A stretch of 64,000 nt of DNA, from positions 27,902-91,901 of the forward strand of contig CAVZAB010000007.1 in the NCBI GenBank assembly GCA_963773155.1, read 5' to 3'. Both the position numbers and the translations under genes were made by a program. This document shows, in pieces, positions 8,366 to 17,700 of the stretch; position 1 is the stretch's first letter, and each line of letters opens with the position of its first letter. The notes under the pieces were generated by a model. That model ran no database searches. It saw only the letters and a program-made list of their open reading frames with translations, and was not told where the DNA came from. Source of the stretch: CAVZAB01 sp963773155. Lineage in GTDB: Bacteria; Pseudomonadota; Alphaproteobacteria; Rhizobiales; Beijerinckiaceae.

Positions 8366-9097
8366 TTAAGTCGAAAGAACGACGACTTTGGTGCCAGCCG
8401 GGGTCCGCTCGTAGAGATCGATCACGTCCTGGTTGATCATCCGGATACAGCCCGACGAAACATTCTTGCCGATCGTCCAAGGTTCGACCGTTCCGTGGAT
8501 GCGATAAAGCGTATCCTTGTTATCCTGCCAAAGATACATCGCTCTCGCGCCAAGTGGGTTGCGCGGGCCGCCACGCATGCCGATACCACTTTGCAATTCG
8601 GTCACGACCTTTTTGATTTCGGGTTGCCGCTCAATCATTTCCTTGGGCGGATACCAGTCTGGCCATTCCTGCTTGTTCTTGATCGTCGCAACGCCGGACC
8701 AGCCGAAGCCCTCCCGTCCGACCCCTACCCCGTAGCGTTCGGCCCGGCCGTTATCCTCGACGTGATAGAGATATTTGTGACGCGTATCGATGACGATCGT
8801 GCCCGGTGCCTCGCGCGTTGAATATTCGACATTCTTGCGCAAATAGGCCGGATCGATCTCCGATAGTTTGACCGGCGGAACCGGGAAGGGCTCGCTTTCG
8901 AGCGGCCCGTAGACCGCACTATAGGAAAGATCCGTCGCGGCGCCGCCAATCGGCAACGGTTGAGGGGCCGGTTTCGGAAAGGAAAAGGCCAGCGCATTGG
9001 CGGCGGTCGGCGGCCGCATCGTTCCGCAACCGGCAAGCCCGCAGGTGGCGCTGACGGACAGTCCCGTCAATAATGTGCGGCGGCTCAAAATCGGCAT
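8366..9097 (-). CDS. L,D-transpeptidase (YkuD domain) lipoprotein
   Basis: A 243-residue exported protein. It begins MPILSRRTLLTG with a twin-Arg-like pair and has a lipobox LAG-Cys24. The YkuD catalytic motif is visible: His201 in RIHGT and Cys217 in SSGCIRM, with the spacing expected of peptidoglycan L,D-transpeptidases that make 3-3 crosslinks or attach proteins to the wall. A TRHKYLYHVEDNG stretch matches the start of the YkuD fold. The ATG at 9097 gives the signal peptide directly; the GTG/ATG-rich extension upstream does not. About 115 bp separates it from livH, so it may be a separate unit transcribed toward the operon. Confidence 0.93.
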   Translation of the reverse strand: MPILSRRTLLTGLSVSATCGLAGCGTMRPPTAANALAFSFPKPAPQPLPIGGAATDLSYSAVYGPLESEPFPVPPVKLSEIDPAYLRKNVEYSTREAPGTIVIDTRHKYLYHVEDNGRAERYGVGVGREGFGWSGVATIKNKQEWPDWYPPKEMIERQPEIKKVVTELQSGIGMRGGPRNPLGARAMYLWQDNKDTLYRIHGTVEPWTIGKNVSSGCIRMINQDVIDLYERTPAGTKVVVLST

Positions 9098-9239
9098 TGC
9101 GACCCTCGTTCGATGATTCCCTGGCATATTAGGGAAAAAATCGGTCTAAAGTGTTGTGTTATGGCCACGCTAGGCGCCATTTTTCCGCACCGCCGTTAAT
9201 TAACCACTTTGGCCAACCCCCGCGTTAGGCGCTTGTTTC

Positions 9240-9267
9240 TTGAACCCATGCGGGATTTACTTAACAA
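9240..9267 (+). promoter_or_regulatory. Possible sigma70-type promoter for the type I secretion genes
   Basis: TTGAAC and TAACAA are separated by 16 bases, in the AT-richer stretch between the divergent transpeptidase and secretion genes. It lies about 90 bases before the GTG chosen for the ATPase. By-eye match only. Confidence 0.25.
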
Positions 9268-9359
9268 AGTGCAAACTGGCGGGTTCTTATGCTGGGGTGG
9301 CAGAAAATTGCCGATCGCATTTTGCCGGCGCGCCGGCCCGGCCGGTCGGCGGTACCGTC

Positions 9360-11120
9360 GTGAACCAGGCCCCCTCGCAACTTCGTCAGGCGCTCTCAGC
9401 CTGCAAGAGTGCCTTCTTCGGTATCGGGATTCTCAGCGGCATCCTGAATATTCTTGCCCTGACGGGTTCGCTGTTCATGCTGGAGATCTACGACCGCGTG
9501 CTGCCGAGCCGCAGCATTCCGACGCTTATCGGCTTGATCGTCCTGGTTTTGATCCTCTATATTTTCTTCGGTTTTCTCGATCTCATCCGCGGGCGCGTTC
9601 TCATTCGGGTCGGTTCGGCCCTCGACGAAGCCCTAAGCGAAGGTATGTTCAGGATTATTGCTTTGCTGCCGCTCAAGGTGCGCCTCCAGGGCGACGGGCT
9701 GCAGCCGCTGCGCGATCTCGATCAGATTCGAAGTTTTCTGTCCGGGCTCGGACCGGCCGCTATGTTCGATCTGCCCTGGATACCACTCTATCTTGCCATA
9801 TGCTTTGCCTTCCATTTCTGGATCGGCATGACCGCATTTATCGGCGCCCTTCTCCTGGTGGTCATTACGCTCGTCGCCAACGCTGCGATCGCCAGGCCAG
9901 GCAAGGCAAGTGCCAATCTGGCCAGCGATCGGATTTCGCTCGCATTATCGGCGCGCCGCAATGCTGAGGTCATCCATGCGCTCGGCATGACCGCCCGCAT
10001 GACCAACCGGTGGGGAACGACCAACACCGACTATCGCGACAATCTGCGTCGCGGCGCCGATCTCGGTGTCGACTACGCCGCCATTTCCAAGGTCGTGCGG
10101 ATGATGCTGCAGTCTTTGGTCCTGGGTGTCGGTGCCTTTCTGGTGATCCGACAGGAGGCTACCGCCGGCATCATCATCGCAAGTTCGATTCTGACGTCGA
10201 GAGCACTGGCCCCGGTCGAACTCGCCATTGCCCATTGGCGAGGATTTCTGGCGGCCCGGCAGAGCTGGGCACGTCTCGAGACCCTGTTTTCCCGATTACC
10301 GGCAAGCAATACGAAGCCGCTGCCTCTCCCTAGGCCAACCGCAAGCCTTTCCGTCGAAGCGGTGAGCGCCGTTCCACCAGGTGGCCAAAACGCCGTTGTG
10401 CAAAATGTCAACTTCACATTGGCAGCCGGCCAGGGGCTTGGCGTAATCGGTCGCAGCGCCTCGGGAAAATCGTCGTTGGCACGCATGTTGGTAGGCGTCT
10501 GGGCCCCCGCACGCGGTCAGATCCGCCTCGACGGCGCGGCTCTCGACCATTGGGATCCGCTGGCGCTTGGCGCCTTTATTGGCTATTTGCCGCAGGACGT
10601 CGAACTTTTCGCCGGAACCGTCGCCCAGAATATCTGCCGGTTCGCGACCGAACTCGACGCCAAGGCCATCATTGCCGCGGCCAAGGCGGCGGGCATTCAC
10701 GAAATGATCCTTGGCCTGCCGAGCGCCTACGAAACCCAGGTCGGCGAGAATGGCTCTGCTTTGTCGGCTGGTCAACAACAGCGCATCGCTCTTGCCCGGG
10801 CTCTTTACAAAGATCCGTTCCTGCTGGTGCTGGACGAGCCGAACTCGAACCTTGACAGCGATGGCGACCGGGCTTTGACCAGCGCCATATTGGCCGTTCG
10901 AGCGCGCGGCGGAATCGTCATTGTTGTCGCCCACCGATCCAGCGCTCTGGCCGGGGTCGACCTAATCCTCGTCATGGCCGATGGACTGGCGCAGGCCTTC
11001 GGCCCGAAGGAAGAGATTTTTGCCAAAGTACTGGTTCAATCGCCCGCGGGCGAAGCGGCGCCGCGCCCCGCGGTTGCCTCGGTCACGCCGCTGCGCGATG
11101 TCAGCGGGAAAACGTCATGA
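9360..11120 (+). CDS. Type I secretion system ABC transporter/ATPase (PrtD-like)
   Basis: A 586-residue fusion of a six-helix membrane domain (first 300 residues) and an ATPase domain, in the order used by type I exporters. Walker A is GRSASGKSSL (about 365-375), the signature LSAGQQQRIALARAL (about 467) and Walker B LLVLDEPNSNLD (about 490). There is no N-terminal C39 peptidase domain and no obvious C39-like domain, so it is closest to the PrtD/LapB-minus type. The start is uncertain: GTG at 9360 leads into a typical NQAPSQLRQALSACK N-terminus, while a TTG at 9240 would add 40 atypical residues. Its stop overlaps the membrane fusion protein gene by 4 bases. The best candidate cargo is the giant protein at 14.8-29.1 kb. 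Confidence 0.92.
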   Translation: MNQAPSQLRQALSACKSAFFGIGILSGILNILALTGSLFMLEIYDRVLPSRSIPTLIGLIVLVLILYIFFGFLDLIRGRVLIRVGSALDEALSEGMFRIIALLPLKVRLQGDGLQPLRDLDQIRSFLSGLGPAAMFDLPWIPLYLAICFAFHFWIGMTAFIGALLLVVITLVANAAIARPGKASANLASDRISLALSARRNAEVIHALGMTARMTNRWGTTNTDYRDNLRRGADLGVDYAAISKVVRMMLQSLVLGVGAFLVIRQEATAGIIIASSILTSRALAPVELAIAHWRGFLAARQSWARLETLFSRLPASNTKPLPLPRPTASLSVEAVSAVPPGGQNAVVQNVNFTLAAGQGLGVIGRSASGKSSLARMLVGVWAPARGQIRLDGAALDHWDPLALGAFIGYLPQDVELFAGTVAQNICRFATELDAKAIIAAAKAAGIHEMILGLPSAYETQVGENGSALSAGQQQRIALARALYKDPFLLVLDEPNSNLDSDGDRALTSAILAVRARGGIVIVVAHRSSALAGVDLILVMADGLAQAFGPKEEIFAKVLVQSPAGEAAPRPAVASVTPLRDVSGKTS

Positions 11121-12454
11121 GGCGCAATAGGCGCCCAGTGCCGGTGGAGCCGACGGCGCCGTTCCGGGCCCTCGCCTCGATCCGCCGGCATCTGATCAGC
11201 GCCCTTGCCCTAATCCTACTATTGGCCGGCGGCCTCGGTGGTTGGGCCGCGACAACCAAACTGTCGGGTGCCCTGATCGCGCCGGGACAGCTCGTCGTCG
11301 ATTCCAATGTCAAGAAGGTTCAGCACCCGACCGGCGGCGTCGTCGGCGAATTGCGGGTTCGCGACGGCGATCATGTCAAGTCCGGCGATATCCTCGTCCG
11401 GCTCGACGAAACCGTAACCCGGGCCAATCTTGCCATCGTCGTGAGCAGTCTCGACGAACTCTACGCGAGGCAGGCGAGGCTCCAGGCCGAGCGTGATGGC
11501 AACGCCGAGGTCACGTTTCCCCGCGCCCTCCTTGATAGGTCATCCGATCCCGCTGTCACCCACCTCGTCAACGGCGAGAGATCACTGTTCGACCTGCGCG
11601 CGGAGGCCCGCCTCGGGCAGAAATCGCAATTGCGGCAGCGGGTCGATCAGCTGAAGGAGGAAATCGATGGCCTCTCCAAGCAGATCGCCGCGAAGAAAAG
11701 CGAGATCGAATTAATTCATACCGAACTCAAAGGCGTCGACGAACTTTGGAAGAAACAATTGGTCCAGATCCAACGGCTCTCCGCCTTGCAGCGCGACGAG
11801 ACGAGGGTGCAAGGCGAGCTCGGTCAATTGGAGGCAAGCGTCGCCCAGACAAAGGGTCGGATCAGTGAGATCAATCTTCAGATTATCCAGATCGATCAGG
11901 ATCTGCGCAGCGATGTCGCCAAGGAACTTGGCGAAATCCAGGGAAAAGTCGCCGAGCTGGTCGAGCGAAAGATTGCCGCCGAGGACCAGTTGAAGCGCAT
12001 CGACATCAGAAGCCCGCAGGACGGAACCGTCCATCAGCTCTCCACCCATACAATCGGCGGTGTAATTACCCCTGGCGAACCAATCATGCTGATTGTGCCC
12101 GACAGCGACGAATTGCTGGTTGAAGCCAAAATCAATCCACAGGATATCGACCAGGTCCACACCGGTCAGCGCGCCATACTGCGTCTGTCGGCCTTCAATC
12201 AACGCACGACTCCCGAGTTAAATGGCATCACGACAAGGGTCGGAGCCGATACAACGACCGATCCGCGTACCGGTCAGACCTATTACCTGATCCGGATCTC
12301 CTTGCCGGCCGATGAGGTGCGCCGTCTCGGTGATGTTCGGCTGATCCCCGGGATGCCGGTTGAGGCCTTCGTCCAGACGGGCGAGCGGACCGTGTTCTCC
12401 TATCTGGTCAAGCCGTTTCAAGATCAATTATCGCGAACCTTCAAGGAGAAGTGA
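11117..12454 (+). CDS. HlyD-family membrane fusion protein of type I secretion
   Basis: A 445-residue periplasmic adaptor. A short cytoplasmic N-terminus and one membrane helix (about 25-47) are followed by a split lipoyl-like domain (GVVGELRVRDGDHVKSGD), a long coiled coil (about 155-300, rich in Leu/Glu/Gln/Lys) and a beta-barrel C-terminal half that includes PQDGTVHQL and RLIPGMPVEAFVQTGERT, the latter typical of PrtE/HlyD. It would bridge the inner-membrane ATPase and an outer-membrane TolC. The ATGA overlap with the ATPase gene fixes the start. It is followed after 63 bases by the cyclase gene. Confidence 0.94.
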   Translation: MRRNRRPVPVEPTAPFRALASIRRHLISALALILLLAGGLGGWAATTKLSGALIAPGQLVVDSNVKKVQHPTGGVVGELRVRDGDHVKSGDILVRLDETVTRANLAIVVSSLDELYARQARLQAERDGNAEVTFPRALLDRSSDPAVTHLVNGERSLFDLRAEARLGQKSQLRQRVDQLKEEIDGLSKQIAAKKSEIELIHTELKGVDELWKKQLVQIQRLSALQRDETRVQGELGQLEASVAQTKGRISEINLQIIQIDQDLRSDVAKELGEIQGKVAELVERKIAAEDQLKRIDIRSPQDGTVHQLSTHTIGGVITPGEPIMLIVPDSDELLVEAKINPQDIDQVHTGQRAILRLSAFNQRTTPELNGITTRVGADTTTDPRTGQTYYLIRISLPADEVRRLGDVRLIPGMPVEAFVQTGERTVFSYLVKPFQDQLSRTFKEK

Positions 12455-12517
12455 CCAAACGGCAGGCCGGCACGCGATTGGAAGTAACGGCCGACGATTG
12501 GCGGGGGCCCTTGTTTG

Positions 12518-14737
12518 ATGAACAGAGTGCTTCGATGGGGGCGCCGCTTTGGCATTGGTCGAGCGATCGGGCTCTGCCTGCTTGTCGCCCTGACATTCCT
12601 GCGCGCGCTCGACCCGCCGGGTCTGCAGGATTTGCGGCTTCGCACGTTCGATTTCTATGAAATTGTCCGGCCACGGGAATCGACAGAACGACCCGTCGTA
12701 ATTGTCGATATTGATGAAGCAAGCCTCAAATATCTAGGACAATGGCCGTGGCCGCGCACCGTCGTTGCCGATCTCGTTTCGATGCTGACCCGGCTCGGCG
12801 CGGTGGCGATCGGCTTCGACATTTTCTTCCCCGAGCCAGACCGGCTATCGCCAGATATTGCCGCCGACGGGTTCCGCGATCTTGATGCTGCGACGCATGA
12901 CCGACTGAAAACGATGGCCGGGAATGATAGCTATTTCGCCGCGGCGATTTCGAAATCGCGGGTTGTCCTGAGCCGCACAGCCCTCACGGAGGCCCCGGAC
13001 GAAACCGACGATGAAGACGTCATCCAAACCGGCTTGGCGATAAAGGGTGCCGACCCGACCCCATTTCTGGTGACCTATCCCCGCCTTTTGCACAATATTG
13101 CGGTGCTGGAGGAAGCCGCGGCGGGCCGCGGGCTAGTGACGATCAGACCGGAGCGCGATGGAATCGTGCGGCGGGTTCCGATGATCATGAGCGTTCAGGG
13201 CAATATTGCGCCCTCCCTCACTATTGAAATGCTCCGGGTTGTCACAGGTGGCCAGTCAATTCTCGTCACCGTCGAGCCTGGCGGCATTAGCAGCCTCGGA
13301 CTGCGAGGCTTCGTACTGCCAACCGACGGCAATGGCCAGATCTGGACCTATTTCGCCCGCCACGACAAGACAAAGTTCATCTCGGCCCGGGATGTTCTCG
13401 AGGGCAAAGTTGCAGCCGGCCAGATCGAACACAAACTCGTCCTGATTGGCACCTCGGCACTCGGCCTCCTCGACAGCAAGACGACGCCCGTCGAGGCCTC
13501 CATGCCAGGCGTAGAAGTCCATGCCCAGATCATCGAGAATGTGCTCGGCCGCTCGATGCTGTCCTATCCCTATTACGCCCCGCTGATGGAAATCGCTGGC
13601 TCGGTCGTCGTCAGCCTTGCCCTAATTGCGTTGGCGCCGATCTTGCCAGCCTTCACGCTGTTCCTTGCCGGCGCCCTGGTCGCTGCGGTGATTGCCCTGA
13701 TATCCTGGTATTCCTATCTTCATTACCACGTGCTTCTTGATGCTACCTACCCGCTTCTGTCGAGCTTCGCCGTCTTCGGCACCTTGTTAGCGACCAACTA
13801 CGTCAATGAGCAGATGGGCCGTCGACAGATTCGCTCGGCTTTCGGCCGCTATATTTCGCCGGCCTTGGTTGAACAGCTCGCTCAATCGCCGGGCAAGCTC
13901 GTTCTCGGCGGCGAAGAGCGGGTCATGACGATCATGTTCAGCGATGTCAGAGGCTTTACCGCTATTGCGGAAACCTACAAGAACGATCCGCGCGGCTTGA
14001 CCTCGCTCATGAACCGCTTTCTGACCCCCTTGACCAAAGCCATTCTGTCGAACAAAGGAACCATCGATAAATATATGGGCGACGCAATCATGGCCTTCTG
14101 GAATGCGCCGATCGAGGATACCCAACACGAACAAAACGCCTGCCGCAGCGCCCTCGACATGCTATTTGAAGTCGAAGTGCTCAATGCGAAGCGCGCGGAG
14201 GAAGCGCTTGCCCTCGAACGTCCCTTCATTGCGATCAACATCGGCATAGGGCTCAATACCGGCACCTGCGTTGTCGGCAATATGGGATCGGACCTTCGTT
14301 TCGACTATTCGGTCCTTGGCGATTCCGTCAATCTGGCCTCTCGCCTGGAAAGTCAGTCTAAGACTTATGGCGTCCGGGTGATCATGGGGTCAACGACGGC
14401 TTCCGGGCTAGACGCCGATTTCCCGCTTCTTGAAATCGACCGCATAAGAGTCGCCGGCAAATCCGAACCAGAGACGATTTTCACTGTTGTCGGCCGCGAG
14501 ACCGCGAAGAATGATCCGCGCTTCGCGACGCTGCGGCGCGCGCACGAGGACTTGCTGCACACCTATCGAGGACAAGATTGGGTAGCAGCAATTTCCGACG
14601 CCGCTCGATGTCGCGGGCTTGCCGCAGCTTTCAATCTCGAACCCCTCTATGACTTCTATGCCGTAAGAATTGCCGAAATGCGCAATACTCCGTTGCCGCC
14701 AGATTGGGATGGCGTCTGGGATGCCAAGTCCAAGTAA
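12518..14737 (+). CDS. CHASE2-domain adenylate cyclase (class III), secretion-locus copy
   Basis: A 739-residue membrane sensor cyclase. After a short helix (about 15-33) comes an extracytoplasmic CHASE2 domain (about 45-340) with the family's VVIVDIDEASLKYLGQWPWP and AIGFDIFFPEPD stretches. Three membrane helices (about 350-430) and a class III cyclase domain (about 465-640) follow. Catalytic features: metal-binding Asp in FSDVRGFT and KYMGDAIMAFW, the Lys of DKYMGD expected to contact adenine, and Asn/Arg in SVNLASRLE for the transition state. These support cAMP rather than cGMP, by family rules. ATG 12518 was preferred to the TTG immediately before it. It lies between the secretion genes and the giant FecR protein gene. 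Output cAMP receptors are not in the window. Confidence 0.94.
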   Translation: MNRVLRWGRRFGIGRAIGLCLLVALTFLRALDPPGLQDLRLRTFDFYEIVRPRESTERPVVIVDIDEASLKYLGQWPWPRTVVADLVSMLTRLGAVAIGFDIFFPEPDRLSPDIAADGFRDLDAATHDRLKTMAGNDSYFAAAISKSRVVLSRTALTEAPDETDDEDVIQTGLAIKGADPTPFLVTYPRLLHNIAVLEEAAAGRGLVTIRPERDGIVRRVPMIMSVQGNIAPSLTIEMLRVVTGGQSILVTVEPGGISSLGLRGFVLPTDGNGQIWTYFARHDKTKFISARDVLEGKVAAGQIEHKLVLIGTSALGLLDSKTTPVEASMPGVEVHAQIIENVLGRSMLSYPYYAPLMEIAGSVVVSLALIALAPILPAFTLFLAGALVAAVIALISWYSYLHYHVLLDATYPLLSSFAVFGTLLATNYVNEQMGRRQIRSAFGRYISPALVEQLAQSPGKLVLGGEERVMTIMFSDVRGFTAIAETYKNDPRGLTSLMNRFLTPLTKAILSNKGTIDKYMGDAIMAFWNAPIEDTQHEQNACRSALDMLFEVEVLNAKRAEEALALERPFIAINIGIGLNTGTCVVGNMGSDLRFDYSVLGDSVNLASRLESQSKTYGVRVIMGSTTASGLDADFPLLEIDRIRVAGKSEPETIFTVVGRETAKNDPRFATLRRAHEDLLHTYRGQDWVAAISDAARCRGLAAAFNLEPLYDFYAVRIAEMRNTPLPPDWDGVWDAKSK

Positions 14738-14760
14738 CACCGGTCGGTCGGGCACTAAGG

Positions 14761-17700
14761 CTAAATCGCGTGAAGCCCGCCCATTTTAAGGTGGTCGGCG
14801 GCGATATCGGTCAACGTCTTGGGGACCATGGCATGAGAATCGACCCAATCGGCATGACCATGCATCAAATCGCTTTCGCTGAGCGCGGCAACGATGGCCT
14901 GATAATCGTTCGGATTGTGGTCGAACTCGAACCTGCCGTGGTCATTCGCGGAATCTAAGGCCCGGATTGCCGGCCCATCCGCAAAATGCAATCCGTCGTG
15001 GTCGGTCAGCTTGGCAAGGATGCTTGTTGAAATAGGCACGTCTTTGCCGACAGAAGGCGCTGCCAAATTGCCGCCTGGTGACGCCACTGTGCCGCTGCTA
15101 CGATCTTCCGCACGGCCGGCACTGACATCGGCGATGACGGCGGGCGGCATCGCGGCTTCTTGCGTGTGGGCTGACTGGACGATGGTGGTGGGTGAAATTG
15201 TCGGATTGGCTTTGGCCGCCAGAGCCTCATCGTTGGTCTGCAGCTCTGGTGCCGGCTGATTGGCCACGCCAGCAACCTGATTGATTGCCGGCGGATCGAC
15301 GACATAGGTTCCGCCCGATCCGTCGGGGGCAAGGTGAAAGTTCGCGAGTACGTATGTACCAACGAAATTCAGATGCGCGGTATGGGTGCCGTCGGTGACG
15401 GTAAGGACGTTATTGGTGTAGCTTTGAATGGTAGCGGTCGCGGCGGCCACGTCCTGGAGGTCGATCTTGTCGGACGTCGCAGGGGTTCCCGCGCCGGTTC
15501 CCGTGAACCCCGTTATCGTGCCTGTGAACAGGGTGGAATTTTTTAAGAGAAGAGTGCCGGTGGAACCGGTCGCAAATGTTACCGCTTCGTTCGAGGCCAG
15601 ATCGTATTCAAGCCGGGATGTACCGTAAATTGTTCCTATTCCGGTGTCGGAAACCGCTTGCTGGACATCGATGTTACCGCCATCTGCGGAAATAGTACCG
15701 GTATTCTGTAGGGCCCCCGAAATAACCAGCGTTCCGCTCTGGACATTGACGGTTCCGCTATTGTTAAACGCCGTACTGATCGTTGAGGTGGCTGCGCTTC
15801 CAGTCTTTGTGAACGTGCCCTGATTGTTCACCGCGGACGTAGTGCCGGTGTCAGTCCCTCCACGGTTACTCGCGAGAATGTTTAGCCCGGACGTCGTCTG
15901 ATCATCGAAGGTCGAACCGTTGGAAATGGTGAGCGTTCCAGAACCGTTATCGCTCGTGCCAGTGTTTGGGTTGTACCCATTCAAGTCGATCTGAACAGCC
16001 GAGCCGGTCGCCGCGCTGCTGCCACCCAATTGCAGGGTCCGACCACCATCAAGCCCAAAACTGCTCGTAGTGAATGCTGCCCCACCCAACGCAATCGTCG
16101 TCCCCGTCCCGCTCTCCAGGCCGCCCGAAAATGTCGATTGACCACTCGCCGTCAGCGTCCCGCTGCCGTTCAATTCGCCATTCGACTGAACAAGCGATCC
16201 GGTCGTCGCCGCTCCAGCAAATATCGCGGTTCCCCCGCTGACCGTCATCGTGCCGGTACCCGTATAGGTGCCGTTTATAATTGTCTGCCCTCCACTGAAG
16301 GTCGCATTGCCGGTAATTTTAGAGGTCGCATCCAAGACGTGCGTCCCACCACCAAACTCTACGACTCCGCTACCCGTTGTCGTATAGGTGCCGCCGACAT
16401 CGTTGCCGCCACCGGTCAAATCCAGTATCCCGCTCTGGACATTGACGGTTCCGCTATTGTTAAACGCCGTACTGATCGTTGAGGTGGCTGCGCTTCCAGT
16501 CTTTGTGAACGTGCCCTGATTGTTCACCGCGGCCGTAGTGCCGGTGTCAGTCCCTCCACGGTTACTCGCGAGAATGTTTAGCCCGGACGTCGTCTGATCA
16601 TCGAAGGTCGAACCGTTGGAAATGGTGAGCGTTCCAGAACCGTTATCGCTCGTGCCAGTGTTTGGGTTGTACCCATTCAAGTCGATCTGAACAGCCGAGC
16701 CGGTCGCCGCGCTGCTGCCACCCAATTGCAGGGTCCGACCACCATCAAGCCCAAAACTGCTCGTAGTGAATGCTGCCCCACCCAACGCAATCGTCGTCCC
16801 CGTCCCGCTCTCCAGGCCGCCCGAAAATGTCGATTGACCACTCGCCGTCAGCGTCCCGCTGCCGTTCAATTCGCCATTCGACTGAACAAGCGATCCGGTC
16901 GTCGCCGCTCCAGCAAATATCGCGGTTCCCCCGCTGACCGTCATCGTGCCGGTACCCGTATAGGTGCCGTTTATAGTTGTCTGCCCTCCACTGAAGGTCG
17001 CATTGCCGGTAATTTTAGAGGTCGCATCCAAGACGTGCGTCCCACCACCAAACTCTACGACTCCGCTACCCGTTGTCGTATAGGTGCCGCCGACATCGTT
17101 GCCGCCACCGGTCAAATCCAGTATCCCGCTCTGGACATTGACGGTCCCGCTATTGTTAAACGCCGTACTGATCGTTGAGGTGGCTGCGCTTCCAGTCTTT
17201 GTGAACGTGCCCTGATTGTTCACCGCGGCCGTAGTGCCGGTGTCAGTCCCTCCACGGTTACTCGCGAGAATGTTTAGCCCGGACGTCGTCTGATCATCGA
17301 AGGTCGAACCGTTGGAAATGGTGAGCGTTCCAGAACCGTTATCGCTCGTGCCAGTGTTTGGGTTGTACCCATTCAAGTCGATCTGAACAGCCGAGCCGGT
17401 CGCCGCGCTGCTGCCACCCAATTGCAGGGTCCGACCACCATCAAGCCCAAAACTGCTCGTAGTGAATGCTGCCCCACCCAACGCAATCGTCGTCCCCGTC
17501 CCGCTCTCCAGGCCGCCCGAAAATGTCGATTGACCACTCGCCGTCAGCGTCCCGCTGCCGTTCAGTTCGCCACCAGACTGCGACAGCGTATTGGCCGTGA
17601 TGCTTGCGTTAACCGCTAAACTACCTCCGGTAATCGAAAGTGAGCCGCCGAGATTTGAAGAGTTGGTTATAGAAAGGCTGCCTCCCGCGATGACAAGACT

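Noticed and set aside
16030..17619. Three regularly spaced plus-strand Arg-rich frames, 696 bp apart
   Set aside because: Antisense reading of the 696-bp repeats; not genes.
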